Shown: piece after piece, positions 51,354-60,641 of the stretch
Layout: each line of letters begins with the position of its first letter
Position numbering within the stretch: the stretch's first letter is position 1
Source: 54-19 sp038210655
Lineage (GTDB): Bacteria; Chloroflexota; Chloroflexia; Chloroheliales; Chloroheliaceae
DNA length: 64,000 nucleotides
Direction of reading: 5' to 3'
NCBI GenBank assembly: GCA_038210655.1
Contig: JBBQWM010000013.1
Location: 75,635-139,634 of the forward strand
Position numbers and translations under genes: made by a program
The notes under the pieces: model-generated
Told to the model about the DNA's origin: nothing
What the model saw: the letters and a program-made list of their open reading frames with translations, nothing else
Databases searched by the model: none

Positions 51354-51474
51354 TTATACCAGGTCCTAATAAGTAGGCAAGATTTGTAGTAGAGAATTTA
51401 TTCTCTTTAGCCTTTTGCAAAAGGAAAGAGAATAAATTCTCTACTACTCTACTTTACCGGACTTGGTATTATAG
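51354..51474. repeat. Large cruciform-forming inverted repeat
   Basis: A perfect 23-bp stem (51386-51408 with 51425-51447, built on GTAGTAGAGAATTTATTCTC) encloses a perfect CCTTTTGCAAAAGG palindrome (51411-51424). Outer arms TATACCAGGTCC and GGACTTGGTATTATA complete a MITE-like unit of about 120 bp between the GMC gene and padR. No second copy was seen in the window. Confidence 0.8.
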
Positions 51475-51498
51475 ATTAACTCGAATGGTTTCGTAAGC

Positions 51499-53064
51499 TT
51501 ACCCGTTCTTGATGAGGTCTGCCGCTTTTTCAGCGATCATAATAGTAGGAGCGTTGGTATTGCCGCGCACGATCACCGGCATAACCGAAGCGTCCACCAC
51601 TCGCAAGCCCTTGACCCCATGTACCCGCAGACTGCTATCGACGACCGCCTGATTATCGTTACCCATCTTGCAGGTTCCGACCGGGTGATAGAGCGTTTCA
51701 AAAGCCTGCCGAATATAGGCGGCGATACTTTCGTCGCTCTCCACCGCTGGGCCGGGTATGACTTCTTTGCCTCGGTAAGGGTCGAAGGCGTGGGTTTGGG
51801 CCAGTTGGCGCGAAAGCTTGATCCCATCAATCAAGACCTGCATATCGACCTCGCTGCTAAGATAGTTGGCCTGGATCACCGGGGCAGCAAGCGGGTCTGT
51901 CGAGCGCAGCGTAATGCTGCCCCGGCTTTCGGGGTGGAGCAAAGTTGGTGCGAAAGTAAAGCCATGCCCTTCTGGATTGGCAAAGCCGTGTTCGACAAAA
52001 TAGGTCGGCGCAAAGTGGAATTGCAGGTCTGGGGCGGATAGCTCCGGCTTGGTTTTCAAAAAGCCACCACCTTCGCCTACATTCGAGGTTAGTGGTCCCT
52101 CCTGCGAAGTCGCAAACTGCTGGAGGCTTTCCTCCAAAGCATAGTTAATCAGGCTGACCGGTTGGGTACATTCGTAGGCAACCATCACCGCCGGGTGATC
52201 CTGAAGGTTTTGACCTACACCGGGCAGATTTACCATCACATCTATACCCAAAGCCTTCAGGTGATCTGCTGGGCCAATCCCGGAGAGCATCAGCAGTTGG
52301 GGAGAGTTGATTGCCCCACCACTCAAAATCACTTCTCGGTTGACGCTGGCCTGTTTTGTCTCGCCGTTGTGGACATATTCCAGGCCGGTCGCCCGTTCTT
52401 TGTCGATTATAATCCGCGATACCTGAGCGCTGGTCTCGACGGTGAGATTGGGGCGGCTCATAACTGGTTTCAAGTAGGCGGTCGCCGCACTAAAGCGATA
52501 GCCCTGTTTTTGTGTTACTTGGTACAGCCCCATGCCCTCTTGTTCTGGCCCGTTGAAGTCGGGATTGTGCGGGAAACCGGCCTCGATTGCGGCCTGTACA
52601 AAAGCCTCCGAAAGTGGGTTGGGAGAGCGCAAATTGGCTACATTCAGAGGGCCATCTACGCCGTGATACTCGGAGGAGCCACGTTCCTGATTTTCAGCTT
52701 TTTTGAAATAAGGCAATACCGACGAATAATCCCAGCCTTCATTCCCAAGAGCCTGCCACTGGTCGTAATCCTCGTGATTACCCCGAATGTAGATCATGGC
52801 ATTGATCGAACTGGAACCACCCAGCATTTTGCCACGCGGCCAAAAAAGCTTGCGCCCTTCGCCATTTGGTTCTTCTTCGGTATAATAAGCCCAATCAAGC
52901 GGACTCTTGAAAAGTTGGGAGAAGGCGATAGGAATGTGGATTTCATTCATCTCGTCGGCTACTCCGGCTTCAAGCAGCAAGACGCTAACAGCAGGGTCTT
53001 CGGTCAGGCGATTGGCTAAAACACAACCTGCCGACCCTGCCCCGACAATGATATAATCAAACAT
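51499..53064 (-). CDS. GMC-family FAD oxidoreductase (choline dehydrogenase-like)
   Basis: 521 residues from the ATG at 53064 (GGAG upstream). FAD fold MFDYIIVGAGSAGCVLANRL, then GKMLGGSSSINAMIYIRGN, the second GMC signature GGAINSPQLLMLSGIGP, and the C-terminal LYHPVGTCKMG and RGNTNAPTIMIAEKAADLI with the His-Asn pair. Length and motifs match BetA-like alcohol/choline dehydrogenases; the substrate cannot be fixed. It differs from the GMC protein at 9143, which has an extra N-terminal region and a cysteine group. Monocistronic, closed by a terminator. Confidence 0.93.
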   Translation of the reverse strand: MFDYIIVGAGSAGCVLANRLTEDPAVSVLLLEAGVADEMNEIHIPIAFSQLFKSPLDWAYYTEEEPNGEGRKLFWPRGKMLGGSSSINAMIYIRGNHEDYDQWQALGNEGWDYSSVLPYFKKAENQERGSSEYHGVDGPLNVANLRSPNPLSEAFVQAAIEAGFPHNPDFNGPEQEGMGLYQVTQKQGYRFSAATAYLKPVMSRPNLTVETSAQVSRIIIDKERATGLEYVHNGETKQASVNREVILSGGAINSPQLLMLSGIGPADHLKALGIDVMVNLPGVGQNLQDHPAVMVAYECTQPVSLINYALEESLQQFATSQEGPLTSNVGEGGGFLKTKPELSAPDLQFHFAPTYFVEHGFANPEGHGFTFAPTLLHPESRGSITLRSTDPLAAPVIQANYLSSEVDMQVLIDGIKLSRQLAQTHAFDPYRGKEVIPGPAVESDESIAAYIRQAFETLYHPVGTCKMGNDNQAVVDSSLRVHGVKGLRVVDASVMPVIVRGNTNAPTIMIAEKAADLIKNG

Positions 53065-53238
53065 GAATTGCTCCTTTGCATCATGAAGATAATCTGCCAA
53101 AGTTTGTAAACCTTTAACGCTATTGTTAGCATTGATAGCACTATATTAAATTTTAGCTAGATAAAGGTGTGAAGTCGCTCAAACTGGTTTTGATTGTACC
53201 AGATCGGGCTGCGATTTAGCAATAGCTACCCGGAATAT

Positions 53239-53382
53239 TGGGTGAGCGTCAGATTTTTGCACGGGTTCAAACAATAAAAACGGGCAACCGTGAAAATCTT
53301 GCTCCAAACCACTAATATATAATCACTCCTCGGTTTAGGTGTGGTATAGTCTGGCTAATATGCAAAAAATTGACGCTCACCC
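53239..53382. mobile_element. Complete MITE-like element with 9-bp target duplication, copy B
   Basis: About 144 bp with terminal inverted repeats GGGTGAGCGTCAGATTTTTG (left) and the inverse of TGCAAAAAATTGACGCTCAC (right). Flanked by exact direct repeats CCGGAATAT at 53230-53238 and 53383-53391, the footprint of transposition. It encodes no protein and would need a transposase from elsewhere. A nine-base duplication suits IS4/IS10-like enzymes. The rest of 53065-53569 shows nothing else clear. Confidence 0.88.
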
Positions 53383-53569
53383 CCGGAATATCTTCAAAGT
53401 GTGACGAAGCTTATTTTCAGGTCAATAATTTTTGGTAAAATAGAGTTGAATACGATAGTTTTTTGAAAATGCTGCCTTCAGCCAATCCCTCTTTTTAATC
53501 CTATCGGTCAGTCATTAACTGCCTAGAAAAGCGAAGCAAGTTAAGGATAGCGTCTTTGGGGAGTATAGC

Positions 53570-54538
53570 ATGCCAAGTTTGACCAGTCAGTTAATTTATC
53601 TGGCTCTGAAAGTTTTCGTCTTATTCAGGTTACGTTCCAAACAAACGCTAATCCAGATGCGGGCCAACCAGGAAAAACTCGCCCGCCGCTTCAAAGCGCC
53701 ACCCGGTGTCAATCTGCAAACAATCTTGATCGATAATTTGGAATTAGAATGGGTCGTTGCGTCCAATACCGAGCCTGACCGGGTAATTCTTTATCTGCAC
53801 GGCGGCGGTTACGTGTTGGGAACGCCCCGGCTTTATCATGACCTGGCGGTGCGGCTTTCAAAAGCCAGCCGAGCGCGGGTTTTGTTGGTAGAATACCGTC
53901 TTGCGCCCGAACATCCTTTTCCGGCGGCAATCGAAGATGGGCTGGCGGCTTATGGCTGGTTGTTGGACAACGGTTTCAAGCCGAGCCAGATCACGATAGC
54001 GGGCGAGTCCGCCGGGGGTGGACTGGCAGTCGCTACGACACTAGCTTTGCGCGATTTGAATATGGCGCTCCCAGCCGGGATTGTGGCTATCTCGCCCTGG
54101 GCCGACCTCGAATGTAGCAGTCCCTCTTTTACCGAACGAGCGCGAGCCGAAGCAGTAATACTGCCCAATGCGCTAGTCGAAATGGCGGCTATGTACGCTG
54201 GGTCGTATGACTTGCGGCATCCGCTTATCTCGCCCCTCTATGCCGATTTGCGCGGTTTACCCCCGCTTTTGATCCAGGTCGGTAGTCAGGAAGTTTTGTT
54301 GGACGATGCGCTTCGGTTGGCGGCCCGCGCCCGCGCTGCCGGGGTCGAGACCCATCTGGAAAATTGGCCGGGGATGTGGCACGTCTGGCACTATTTTGCG
54401 GCTTTTATGCCTGAAGCGCATCAGGCTATCGAGCAGATCGGACAGTTTATCCGGCGTAAACCGGTTGCCTCGTTCTGGCGGTTGCAAGAAGAGACCGTGC
54501 TGGTCTATCTGGCTCCAGAGTTGATGAAATCTTTATAG
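53570..54538 (+). CDS. Alpha/beta hydrolase, HSL-type esterase
   Basis: 322 residues. The hormone-sensitive-lipase group is shown by the oxyanion motif YLHGGGYVLG, nucleophile elbow ITIAGESAGGGLAVA, acid region PLLIQVGSQEVLLDD and His in GMWHVWHYF. An N-terminal helix (SQLIYLALKVFVLFRL) may touch the membrane. It would hydrolyse short or medium acyl esters. GGGGAG is before the ATG. It converges with the next minus-strand gene and overlaps its end by 6 bases. Confidence 0.92.
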   Translation: MPSLTSQLIYLALKVFVLFRLRSKQTLIQMRANQEKLARRFKAPPGVNLQTILIDNLELEWVVASNTEPDRVILYLHGGGYVLGTPRLYHDLAVRLSKASRARVLLVEYRLAPEHPFPAAIEDGLAAYGWLLDNGFKPSQITIAGESAGGGLAVATTLALRDLNMALPAGIVAISPWADLECSSPSFTERARAEAVILPNALVEMAAMYAGSYDLRHPLISPLYADLRGLPPLLIQVGSQEVLLDDALRLAARARAAGVETHLENWPGMWHVWHYFAAFMPEAHQAIEQIGQFIRRKPVASFWRLQEETVLVYLAPELMKSL

Positions 54539-55345
54539 CTCGAATGTCCCTGGTTCGATTACGGCTCGTCCCAAAAGAGCGCCGGTATTGCCAAATGCGA
54601 TAGTCTCAAGTTTGGCTGGACGCGGAAAGCGTTTGCGGACTTCCAGACAAGCCAAGCGGCAAACCTCGTCGAAGAGCCAGCCCAACCGCCGCTGGTTTAG
54701 CAATTGTAATAATTCGTCGCTGGAACGCACCTCGCGTAAGCTCTGGATCGTGGCTAGGTCGATATAATGGCGGGCTGCCAGGGCGGTCATAAAGGTGTTG
54801 TTGGGTTGATGTTCCGCCTCGTCTCCATTAGGTTGCTCGATTTCCCCAGCAGCCAGGTCGATAACGGCTGCCGCACTCCCACCAATCGTAAAAGTTTTGA
54901 TACCGGGAAGCCCAGCAATCTGAGCCAGGGCGTTTAGCAAATCGAGACCTTCGCCCAATCCGGCGCATTCCTCGTCGCTGCCGTCCACCAAAAACGGCAA
55001 AGCGGCAGCCCCAATCCCATCCAGCGCCAGGGCTAAGCGGGCGATATTTTGAACTTCTTCCGGCGCGGAAAAAAGTACTCGGACTGTTGGCACATCATAA
55101 GTTTCTTCGTGGGGAGCCAGCATGGTCAGGTGAACGACTTGATCGCTCGGCACCTCGCCCGGACTGATCGTCAGTTTTTCTTTCTGGCGGGTCGGAAGCG
55201 GACGTTTGCGGGTGCGCTGAGCAGTCAAAGGTTTCTCAGACTTAGTATTAATAGCCTGATTTAAGGTTAGGTCGGCCCCGACTTCCTGCGGTAGCGTATC
55301 AGTATCTGCACCGACCGAAGTCGTCTGAGTAATTCCGTGTGCCAT
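54533..55345 (-). CDS. Unrecognised protein upstream-adjacent to cobT transcript
   Basis: 270 residues. The first 60 are polar, basic and proline-rich (QRTRKRPLPTRQKEKL), probably disordered. From about residue 85 there is an alpha/beta domain with alternating strands and helices (VRVLFSAPEEVQNIARLALA, ALPFLVDGSDEECAGL, IKTFTIGGSAAAVIDLA) and a final helix-strand unit. No signal peptide or membrane helix. AAAGG stands before the ATG. It lies downstream of cobT on the same strand, 305 bases away, with a repeat between. I do not recognise the family. Confidence 0.65.
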   Translation of the reverse strand: MAHGITQTTSVGADTDTLPQEVGADLTLNQAINTKSEKPLTAQRTRKRPLPTRQKEKLTISPGEVPSDQVVHLTMLAPHEETYDVPTVRVLFSAPEEVQNIARLALALDGIGAAALPFLVDGSDEECAGLGEGLDLLNALAQIAGLPGIKTFTIGGSAAAVIDLAAGEIEQPNGDEAEHQPNNTFMTALAARHYIDLATIQSLREVRSSDELLQLLNQRRLGWLFDEVCRLACLEVRKRFPRPAKLETIAFGNTGALLGRAVIEPGTFEL

Positions 55346-55480
55346 TTTTATGGCCTTTCTGGGCCGCAGTTTTGCCTGCTTTTTAGGGCTGAGAGTTGGA
55401 GTAAAAAGCCATTCGCTTGAGCTAGACTCTTAAAAACAAACCCTCAGTCCTCAATCTTCACCCACAATTTAATTTTTTGA

Positions 55481-55622
55481 GTAACTATTCAACCATGTCA
55501 CCCTGCGCCGCCGCCCCCAGAGGGGTGAGCCGCAGCGAAGGGTCTAGATTCTTCGGCGGGGAGCTATCTTTGGCAAAAATCCAGGTAAGCATCCCCCTCA
55601 GAATGACATGGGTGAGCAGTTA
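55481..55622. repeat. Inverted-repeat element with ATTCTTCGGCGGGGAG core
   Basis: Ends AACTATTCAACCATGTCA and the inverse of TGACATGGGTGAGCAGTT are roughly complementary. The core AGATTCTTCGGCGGGGAGC ... CTCAGAATGACA matches the core of the nested element at 40304-40466. ATTCTTCG/AGAATGACA repeats of this kind are widespread in bacterial genomes. It lies just past the cobT stop. Confidence 0.72.
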
Positions 55623-55650
55623 TTTAATTTTTGATAAAAACCCCTGCTGC

Positions 55651-56751
55651 CTATCGATCAACCTTGACCGATTGTTGAACATCGCTGACTCCTGCTTCGC
55701 TAAAAGTCGCCATTTCGTTCAGGGCGCGGGTAGCCGCTTCTATCACGCTCATCGCCAGGGCTGCACCGGTCCCTTCGCCCAACCGCAAATTTAAGTTCAA
55801 GAGTGGGCTAAGTTCCATCCGCTCCAGCATGGCCCGATGACCGATCTCAACCGAATTATGGGCCGCGATCAGGTAATCGCGGACGGGTGGATGCCACTCG
55901 GTCGCAATCAAGGCTGCCGCGCTGGAAATAAACCCATCCACCACTATTGGTACTCTTGCCGCCGCTGCTCCAAAGATCAGGCCGACCAGCCCGGCAATCT
56001 CAAAGCCGCCAACCTTCGCCAGCACATCAAGCGGGTCAGAAGGGTCGGGCCGGTTTATTTCTAAGGCCCGTTCGATCACCGCGATTTTGCGGCGCACCCC
56101 ATCTTCATCAAGACCCGTTCCACGCCCTGTAACAGCTTCGACACTCAACCCGGTCAAGGCGGCTACAATCGCGCTGGAAGGGGTGGTATTGCCGATCCCC
56201 ATATCGCCAGTTCCCAGCAAATCCAGCCCTTCCGGGCGGTTTGCTAACTCAGTAGCAATTTCGATCCCGGCCTGTACTGCGCTCAAGGCTTCTTCGCGCT
56301 GCATAGCCGGGCCTTGTGCCAAATTGCGCGTGCCATAGCCGATCTTGCGGACGATCAAGGCGGGGTGAGCGGGTAAATCGCTGCCAACCCCCAGGTCAAC
56401 CACGAGAACCTGCGCTCCGACTTGTCGGGCGAAAACATTGATCGCGGCCCCTCCACTCAAAAAGTTCAAAACCATTTGAGGGGTTACTTCTGCCGGATAA
56501 GCGCTGACCCCTTCGACTGTTACCCCGTGATCGGCAGCCATCACCACAATTGTTTTGCGGTCGGCCTGGGGTCGAGCGCGACCTTGAATACCGGCCAATC
56601 TGATCGAAAGCTCTTCCAACCGGCCTAAACTACCGGGCGGTTTGGTTAGTTCCAACTGCCGCTGGCGGGCCTGCTCCATCGCCGTTTGATCTAGCGGCCC
56701 AATCGCCGCCAACGTTCGAGTAATCAATTCCTCAGAGCTAAAGCCCCTCAT
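55651..56751 (-). CDS. cobT: CobT, nicotinate-nucleotide:dimethylbenzimidazole phosphoribosyltransferase
   Basis: 366 residues from the ATG at 56751 (GGAGAG upstream), close to the usual 350; an earlier in-frame start would add 32 unrelated residues. Motifs: LTKPPGSLGRLEELSIRLAG, VVMAADHGVTVEGVSAYPAE, GTGDMGIGNTTPSSAIVAAL, DPLDVLAKVGGFEIAGLVGL and RLGEGTGAALAMSVIEAATR with the catalytic Glu. It makes alpha-ribazole phosphate for the lower ligand of cobalamin. No other cobalamin genes and no cobalamin riboswitch are visible nearby. Confidence 0.96.
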   Translation of the reverse strand: MRGFSSEELITRTLAAIGPLDQTAMEQARQRQLELTKPPGSLGRLEELSIRLAGIQGRARPQADRKTIVVMAADHGVTVEGVSAYPAEVTPQMVLNFLSGGAAINVFARQVGAQVLVVDLGVGSDLPAHPALIVRKIGYGTRNLAQGPAMQREEALSAVQAGIEIATELANRPEGLDLLGTGDMGIGNTTPSSAIVAALTGLSVEAVTGRGTGLDEDGVRRKIAVIERALEINRPDPSDPLDVLAKVGGFEIAGLVGLIFGAAAARVPIVVDGFISSAAALIATEWHPPVRDYLIAAHNSVEIGHRAMLERMELSPLLNLNLRLGEGTGAALAMSVIEAATRALNEMATFSEAGVSDVQQSVKVDR

Positions 56752-57063
56752 ATCAAATCTCTCCACTCTATTTATCCAGCTATTCAGGCCAATTAAAAAA
56801 CCTGTCACCACCGCGCTACTTTTGCTGTACTCGAAAGCAACATGCAAAAGAGTGAGGTTCGCAGGTTTGAGTCGGGCGAAAAAGCCTATTGTGTTAAGAA
56901 TCCATATATCTTTAGTTAATTATAACCTCTTTTCTAACTTCGGTCAAGGTTCTAATTAGTCTTTTATCTAACTCTAAGGACTTAGTGTCGATAGAAGCGT
57001 ATAATTGGTCAGAAATGCTTTACGCTTGATCCTACGCCCAAAAAGTGAAATTGCGATATGAAT

Positions 57064-57092
57064 TTGACGTAGCACTAAACTTATTTTATAAT
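57064..57092 (+). promoter_or_regulatory. Promoter of the peptide transporter operon
   Basis: TTGACG (57064-57069), a 17-bp spacer and TATAAT (57087-57092), leaving a leader of about 170 nt before the first permease gene. The remaining 56752-57267 DNA shows no gene. Confidence 0.78.
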
Positions 57093-57267
57093 CTCTAGCT
57101 AATATATACTCTCCATGTGACAGCAGGTAGTTTGAACGCATAAATAAAGTTTAGCCTAGTGGGAAACTTTTGACCCGACTAAAATTGAGGCCAGGCGGTT
57201 TAAGGTTAGATTAGCCTTATCCAGCAGAGGAAAAGTTAGAAGTTACGGACTTCAGGAGATAAGCTCA

Positions 57268-58266
57268 ATGACGAAGTTCATTATTCGCCGTATAATAATA
57301 CTGATCCCAGTATTAGTCGGCATCTCGTTTTTGGTATATATGATAATGCTGCTGGCCCCAGGTGGCCCATTGGCAGCATTTGCTCAAAACCCCCGTATGA
57401 CCGCCGATCAGAAAGCGAAAATTGCCGAAGCCTGGGGGTTGAATAAATCTCCAATCGAGCAATATTGGGGTTGGTTTACTTCGATGTTACAGGGTAACTG
57501 GGGCTACTCATTCACCACCCGCCGCCCGGTGTTGGACGAAATTTTGAACCGGGTTCCCGCCACACTGCTGTTAATGGTTACCGCCTATATCCTCCAGCAA
57601 ACTATTGCCCTTCCTCTAGGGGCATGGTCGGCTCTCAAACGGTATAGCCTGACAGATAAAATCGCGACGGCTTTTTCTTATATCGGCTTCTCGACCCCAA
57701 CTTTCTGGCTGGGGTTGGTGCTGGTCTACACCTTCGGGGCTACGCTGCGCTGGTTCCCAACCGGCGGTATTACCGATGGCCGCGAACCGACCTTCAACAA
57801 GCCCGAATATTGGGATTGGTGGACTCGCGACCCATTGGCCGCGTTTGGAAGTCTGGTCGTACACCTGATTTTGCCGGTTACAACCTTGATTGTGGTCAAC
57901 GTCGCGGCTGATAGCCGCTTTATGCGAAGCTCGATGATTGAGACCATCAACCAGGATTACATTCGGACCGCACGGGCCAAAGGGTTGAGCCAGGGTCAGG
58001 TGGTTCTTCGCCACGCGCTACGACCGGCCCTCTTGCCGGTTGTCACTAATATCACCCTGACGCTGCCGGTACTAATCGGTGGTGCTATTGTGACCGAGAC
58101 CATCTTTAGCTGGCCGGGTATGGGCCGCCTGTTTATTGATGCGGTAGAACGAGCCGATTATCCTGTGATGATCGGGATCGTTTTTATCCTTTCGGCCTTG
58201 ATTCTTATTTTTAACTTGATCGCCGACGTGTCCTATGCGTTACTTGACCCTCGGATACGTTACTAG
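57268..58266 (+). CDS. Peptide/nickel-type ABC transporter permease, DppB/OppB family
   Basis: 332 residues, six membrane helices. N-terminal FIIRRIIILIPVLVGISFLV, the family region MLQGNWGYSFTTRRPVLDEI, and the EAA loop RTARAKGLSQGQVVLRHALR that contacts the ATPases. It forms the membrane channel with the DppC-like protein 18 bases downstream. CAGGAG lies before the ATG. The operon lacks a solute-binding protein gene, which must be encoded elsewhere or is lost. Confidence 0.94.
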   Translation: MTKFIIRRIIILIPVLVGISFLVYMIMLLAPGGPLAAFAQNPRMTADQKAKIAEAWGLNKSPIEQYWGWFTSMLQGNWGYSFTTRRPVLDEILNRVPATLLLMVTAYILQQTIALPLGAWSALKRYSLTDKIATAFSYIGFSTPTFWLGLVLVYTFGATLRWFPTGGITDGREPTFNKPEYWDWWTRDPLAAFGSLVVHLILPVTTLIVVNVAADSRFMRSSMIETINQDYIRTARAKGLSQGQVVLRHALRPALLPVVTNITLTLPVLIGGAIVTETIFSWPGMGRLFIDAVERADYPVMIGIVFILSALILIFNLIADVSYALLDPRIRY

Positions 58267-58284
58267 GTAGGTGGAGCTACAATT

Positions 58285-59274
58285 ATGATTGAAAGCAAAC
58301 AGAAACTAACTTCCCCGGCTTCCAACAAAGCCACCGCCCAGGAACTGGACACGTCCCTACAGTCTCAAACTCGTTCCCAGGTTTACGAGTTTTGGATCCG
58401 GTTTCGGCGACATCAGATGGCGGTGTTTGGTATGGGCCTCTTTATTTTCCTGTTGGTAGTCGCTTTGGTGGGGCCGTTTATCGTGCCGGAGCCAAAGGTG
58501 GACACTGCCAATATGCTCAGGCTGAAAAACAATGCGCCCAGCCTCGATCATCCTTTTGGCACTAACAACAATGGCCTGGACGTGTTGGCTCTGGTGGTAC
58601 ACGGCGCACGTATCTCGCTTTTTCTAAGTACGCTGTCGATGATCGTGGCCTGTCTGGTCGGAACCATAGTCGGGCTATCTGCCGGGTATTTCGGCAAATG
58701 GGTCGACTCGCTCATGATGAGAGTGGCGGACATCTTCTTGTCGGTTCCACTCCTTTTCGTTTTACTGTTGGCCTCGCGCTTTTTGGTCACGCCGCCGCCG
58801 CCGGGTGGTTCGGCAGGTAAGACGGTCGAAGGTTCCGAATGGCGCTCTTTGATTATGCTACCGGTTATCATCGGGTTGCTGACCTGGCCGCAGGTTTCTC
58901 GGTTGGTACGTAGCGTAACCCTATCGGTCAAAGAGCAAGAATTTGTAACCGGGGCCAGAGCGATGGGCGCTAAAAACGGGCGCATTATGCTCCGGCACAT
59001 TCTGCCCAACGTAATCAACCCGGTCGTGGTCGCGGCTACCTTGTTGGTCGGTGGAAACATCGTGTTAGAGTCGTTCCTGAGTTATTTGGGCTACGGTATC
59101 CAACCGCCGCTCCGCAGTTGGGGAACCAGTCTGGCCGATGCTCAGTCCGAATTTTCCAACGGTAACTGGTGGTGGGCCTTCTTCCCAGGTTTCTTTATTC
59201 TGCTAACGGTGTTGGCGGTCAACTTCATCGGTGATGGTTTACGCGACGCGCTTGACCCGCGCTCCAAACGGTAA
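58285..59274 (+). CDS. Peptide/nickel-type ABC transporter permease, DppC/OppC family
   Basis: 329 residues. A cytosolic N-terminus of about 45, the OppC_N helix (MAVFGMGLFIFLLVVALVGP), the HPFGTNNNGLDVLALVVHGA motif, five more helices and the EAA loop GARAMGAKNGRIMLRHILPN. Partner of the upstream DppB-like permease. Downstream, before the ATPase gene, a 10-bp inverted repeat GAAATTAGCT (59288-59297; 59351-59360) may be an RNA hairpin that tunes expression. Confidence 0.94.
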   Translation: MIESKQKLTSPASNKATAQELDTSLQSQTRSQVYEFWIRFRRHQMAVFGMGLFIFLLVVALVGPFIVPEPKVDTANMLRLKNNAPSLDHPFGTNNNGLDVLALVVHGARISLFLSTLSMIVACLVGTIVGLSAGYFGKWVDSLMMRVADIFLSVPLLFVLLLASRFLVTPPPPGGSAGKTVEGSEWRSLIMLPVIIGLLTWPQVSRLVRSVTLSVKEQEFVTGARAMGAKNGRIMLRHILPNVINPVVVAATLLVGGNIVLESFLSYLGYGIQPPLRSWGTSLADAQSEFSNGNWWWAFFPGFFILLTVLAVNFIGDGLRDALDPRSKR

Positions 59275-59385
59275 GTTTAAGAAATCGGAAATTAGCTGCT
59301 AGATATTAGTTTTAGTCTGGTAAGTAACTATGTCTTAGCTGATTTGTGATAGCTAATTTCTGACATCCGAGAACAGGAGATTAGG

Positions 59386-60438
59386 ATGGAACCTTTACTA
59401 AATGTAAAGAACCTCAAGGTTATGTTCAAGACCGATGGAGGTCTGGTCAAAGCCGTCAATGATGTATCCTTTTATTTGCAAGAAGGCGAGACGCTTGGTA
59501 TCGTCGGCGAGTCCGGGTCGGGCAAAAGTGTTACTTCGCTGGCAATTATGCGCTTGCTACCCTCACCCCCGGCCAAGATTGGCGAGGATAGCCAGATTAT
59601 TTTCAAGGGCCAGGATTTATTGAAAATAAAGGACGATCAGATGCGGAAAATCCGGGGCAAAGAAATTGCCATGATTTTCCAGGACCCGATGACCTCGCTC
59701 AACCCGGTGCTGACGATTGGTCGGCAGATCACCGAGAGTCTCAGGCTGCATATGAAGATGGATGGACGGGCCGCTAACCGCCGGGCCATTGAACTGCTCA
59801 AATTGGTCGGCATCCCTTCGGCGGAGAAACGCTTGGGCGATTATCCCCACCAGTTCTCTGGCGGTATGCGACAGCGCGTAATGATCGCAATGGCAATCAG
59901 TTGCGACCCCAAGCTATTGATCGCCGATGAGCCGACTACCGCGCTCGACGTTACGATCCAGGCTCAAATTCTTGAATTGCTCAAGCGTTTGCGCCAAGAG
60001 CTAGGAACCGCCATCATGCTCATTACTCACGACCTGGGGGTAGTAGCCGGGATGTGCGACCGTATCCAGGTTATGTATGCAGGCCGGATCGTCGAGAGTT
60101 CGGTTTCCAAACAGCTTTACGCTAACCCGCGCATGCCTTACACGATTGGTTTGCTCAACTCGATCCCACGTCTTGACGAGCGTAGCCAGGAGCGGTTGAT
60201 CCCGATCCCCGGTATGCCGCCGGATATGATAATGCTGTCGCCCGGTTGTCCTTTTGAACCGCGCTGCGTTTATCGTCAACCAGCCGTCTGCCAATCGAAA
60301 CTACCTGATTTGCGGGAGGTCGAGGAAGGTCATCGGGCGGCCTGTTTGTTCGATATTACTAAGCAAACTCCTATCCCAACTGTTTCTACCGAAACAGCGG
60401 CGGTTGGGGTCGGGGATGCCAGCGAGACTGTCGCCTAG
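59386..60438 (+). CDS. Peptide ABC transporter ATPase, DppD/OppD family
   Basis: 350 residues. Walker A GESGSGKS, Q-loop IFQDPMTSLNPVLTIGRQIT, signature FSGGMRQRVMIAMAI, Walker B LLIADEPTTALDV and H-loop LITHDLGVVAGMC are complete. The C-terminal oligo-HPY segment has the usual cysteine cluster (SPGCPFEPRCVYRQPAVC). It powers uptake together with the DppF-like ATPase. AGGAG lies before the ATG. A 65-bp GTAGGGGCGA palindrome separates it from the next gene. Confidence 0.95.
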   Translation: MEPLLNVKNLKVMFKTDGGLVKAVNDVSFYLQEGETLGIVGESGSGKSVTSLAIMRLLPSPPAKIGEDSQIIFKGQDLLKIKDDQMRKIRGKEIAMIFQDPMTSLNPVLTIGRQITESLRLHMKMDGRAANRRAIELLKLVGIPSAEKRLGDYPHQFSGGMRQRVMIAMAISCDPKLLIADEPTTALDVTIQAQILELLKRLRQELGTAIMLITHDLGVVAGMCDRIQVMYAGRIVESSVSKQLYANPRMPYTIGLLNSIPRLDERSQERLIPIPGMPPDMIMLSPGCPFEPRCVYRQPAVCQSKLPDLREVEEGHRAACLFDITKQTPIPTVSTETAAVGVGDASETVA

Positions 60439-60503
60439 AACAAGGCTGAATACTAAGCGCTAAGCAGTTAACAAAACTTAGAGCCTATCCCAATCGGTTG
60501 CTG

Positions 60504-60568
60504 GTAGGGGCGATCTTTATGGTCGTCCAGTTCAGGCCATACCGGGCGATCATAAAGATCGCCCCTAC
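60504..60568. repeat. GTAGGGGCGA palindromic repeat inside the transporter operon
   Basis: GTAGGGGCGATCTTTATGGT (60504 on) is complementary with few mismatches to the unit ending CCCCTAC at 60568. Same family as 61744-61805, though the inner bases differ (ATCTTTATGGTCG versus ACCCTTGTGGTCG). Confidence 0.85.
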
Positions 60569-60641
60569 TGGGATCGGTTCTTAACTGAAATTAGCTAATT
60601 TAGCCCACAGTATTTAGCACTCAAAAAGAGGAGAAGTGGTT

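Noticed and set aside
56752..57267. Cobalamin riboswitch upstream of cobT
   Set aside because: No B12-box-like sequence or expected pairing was found.
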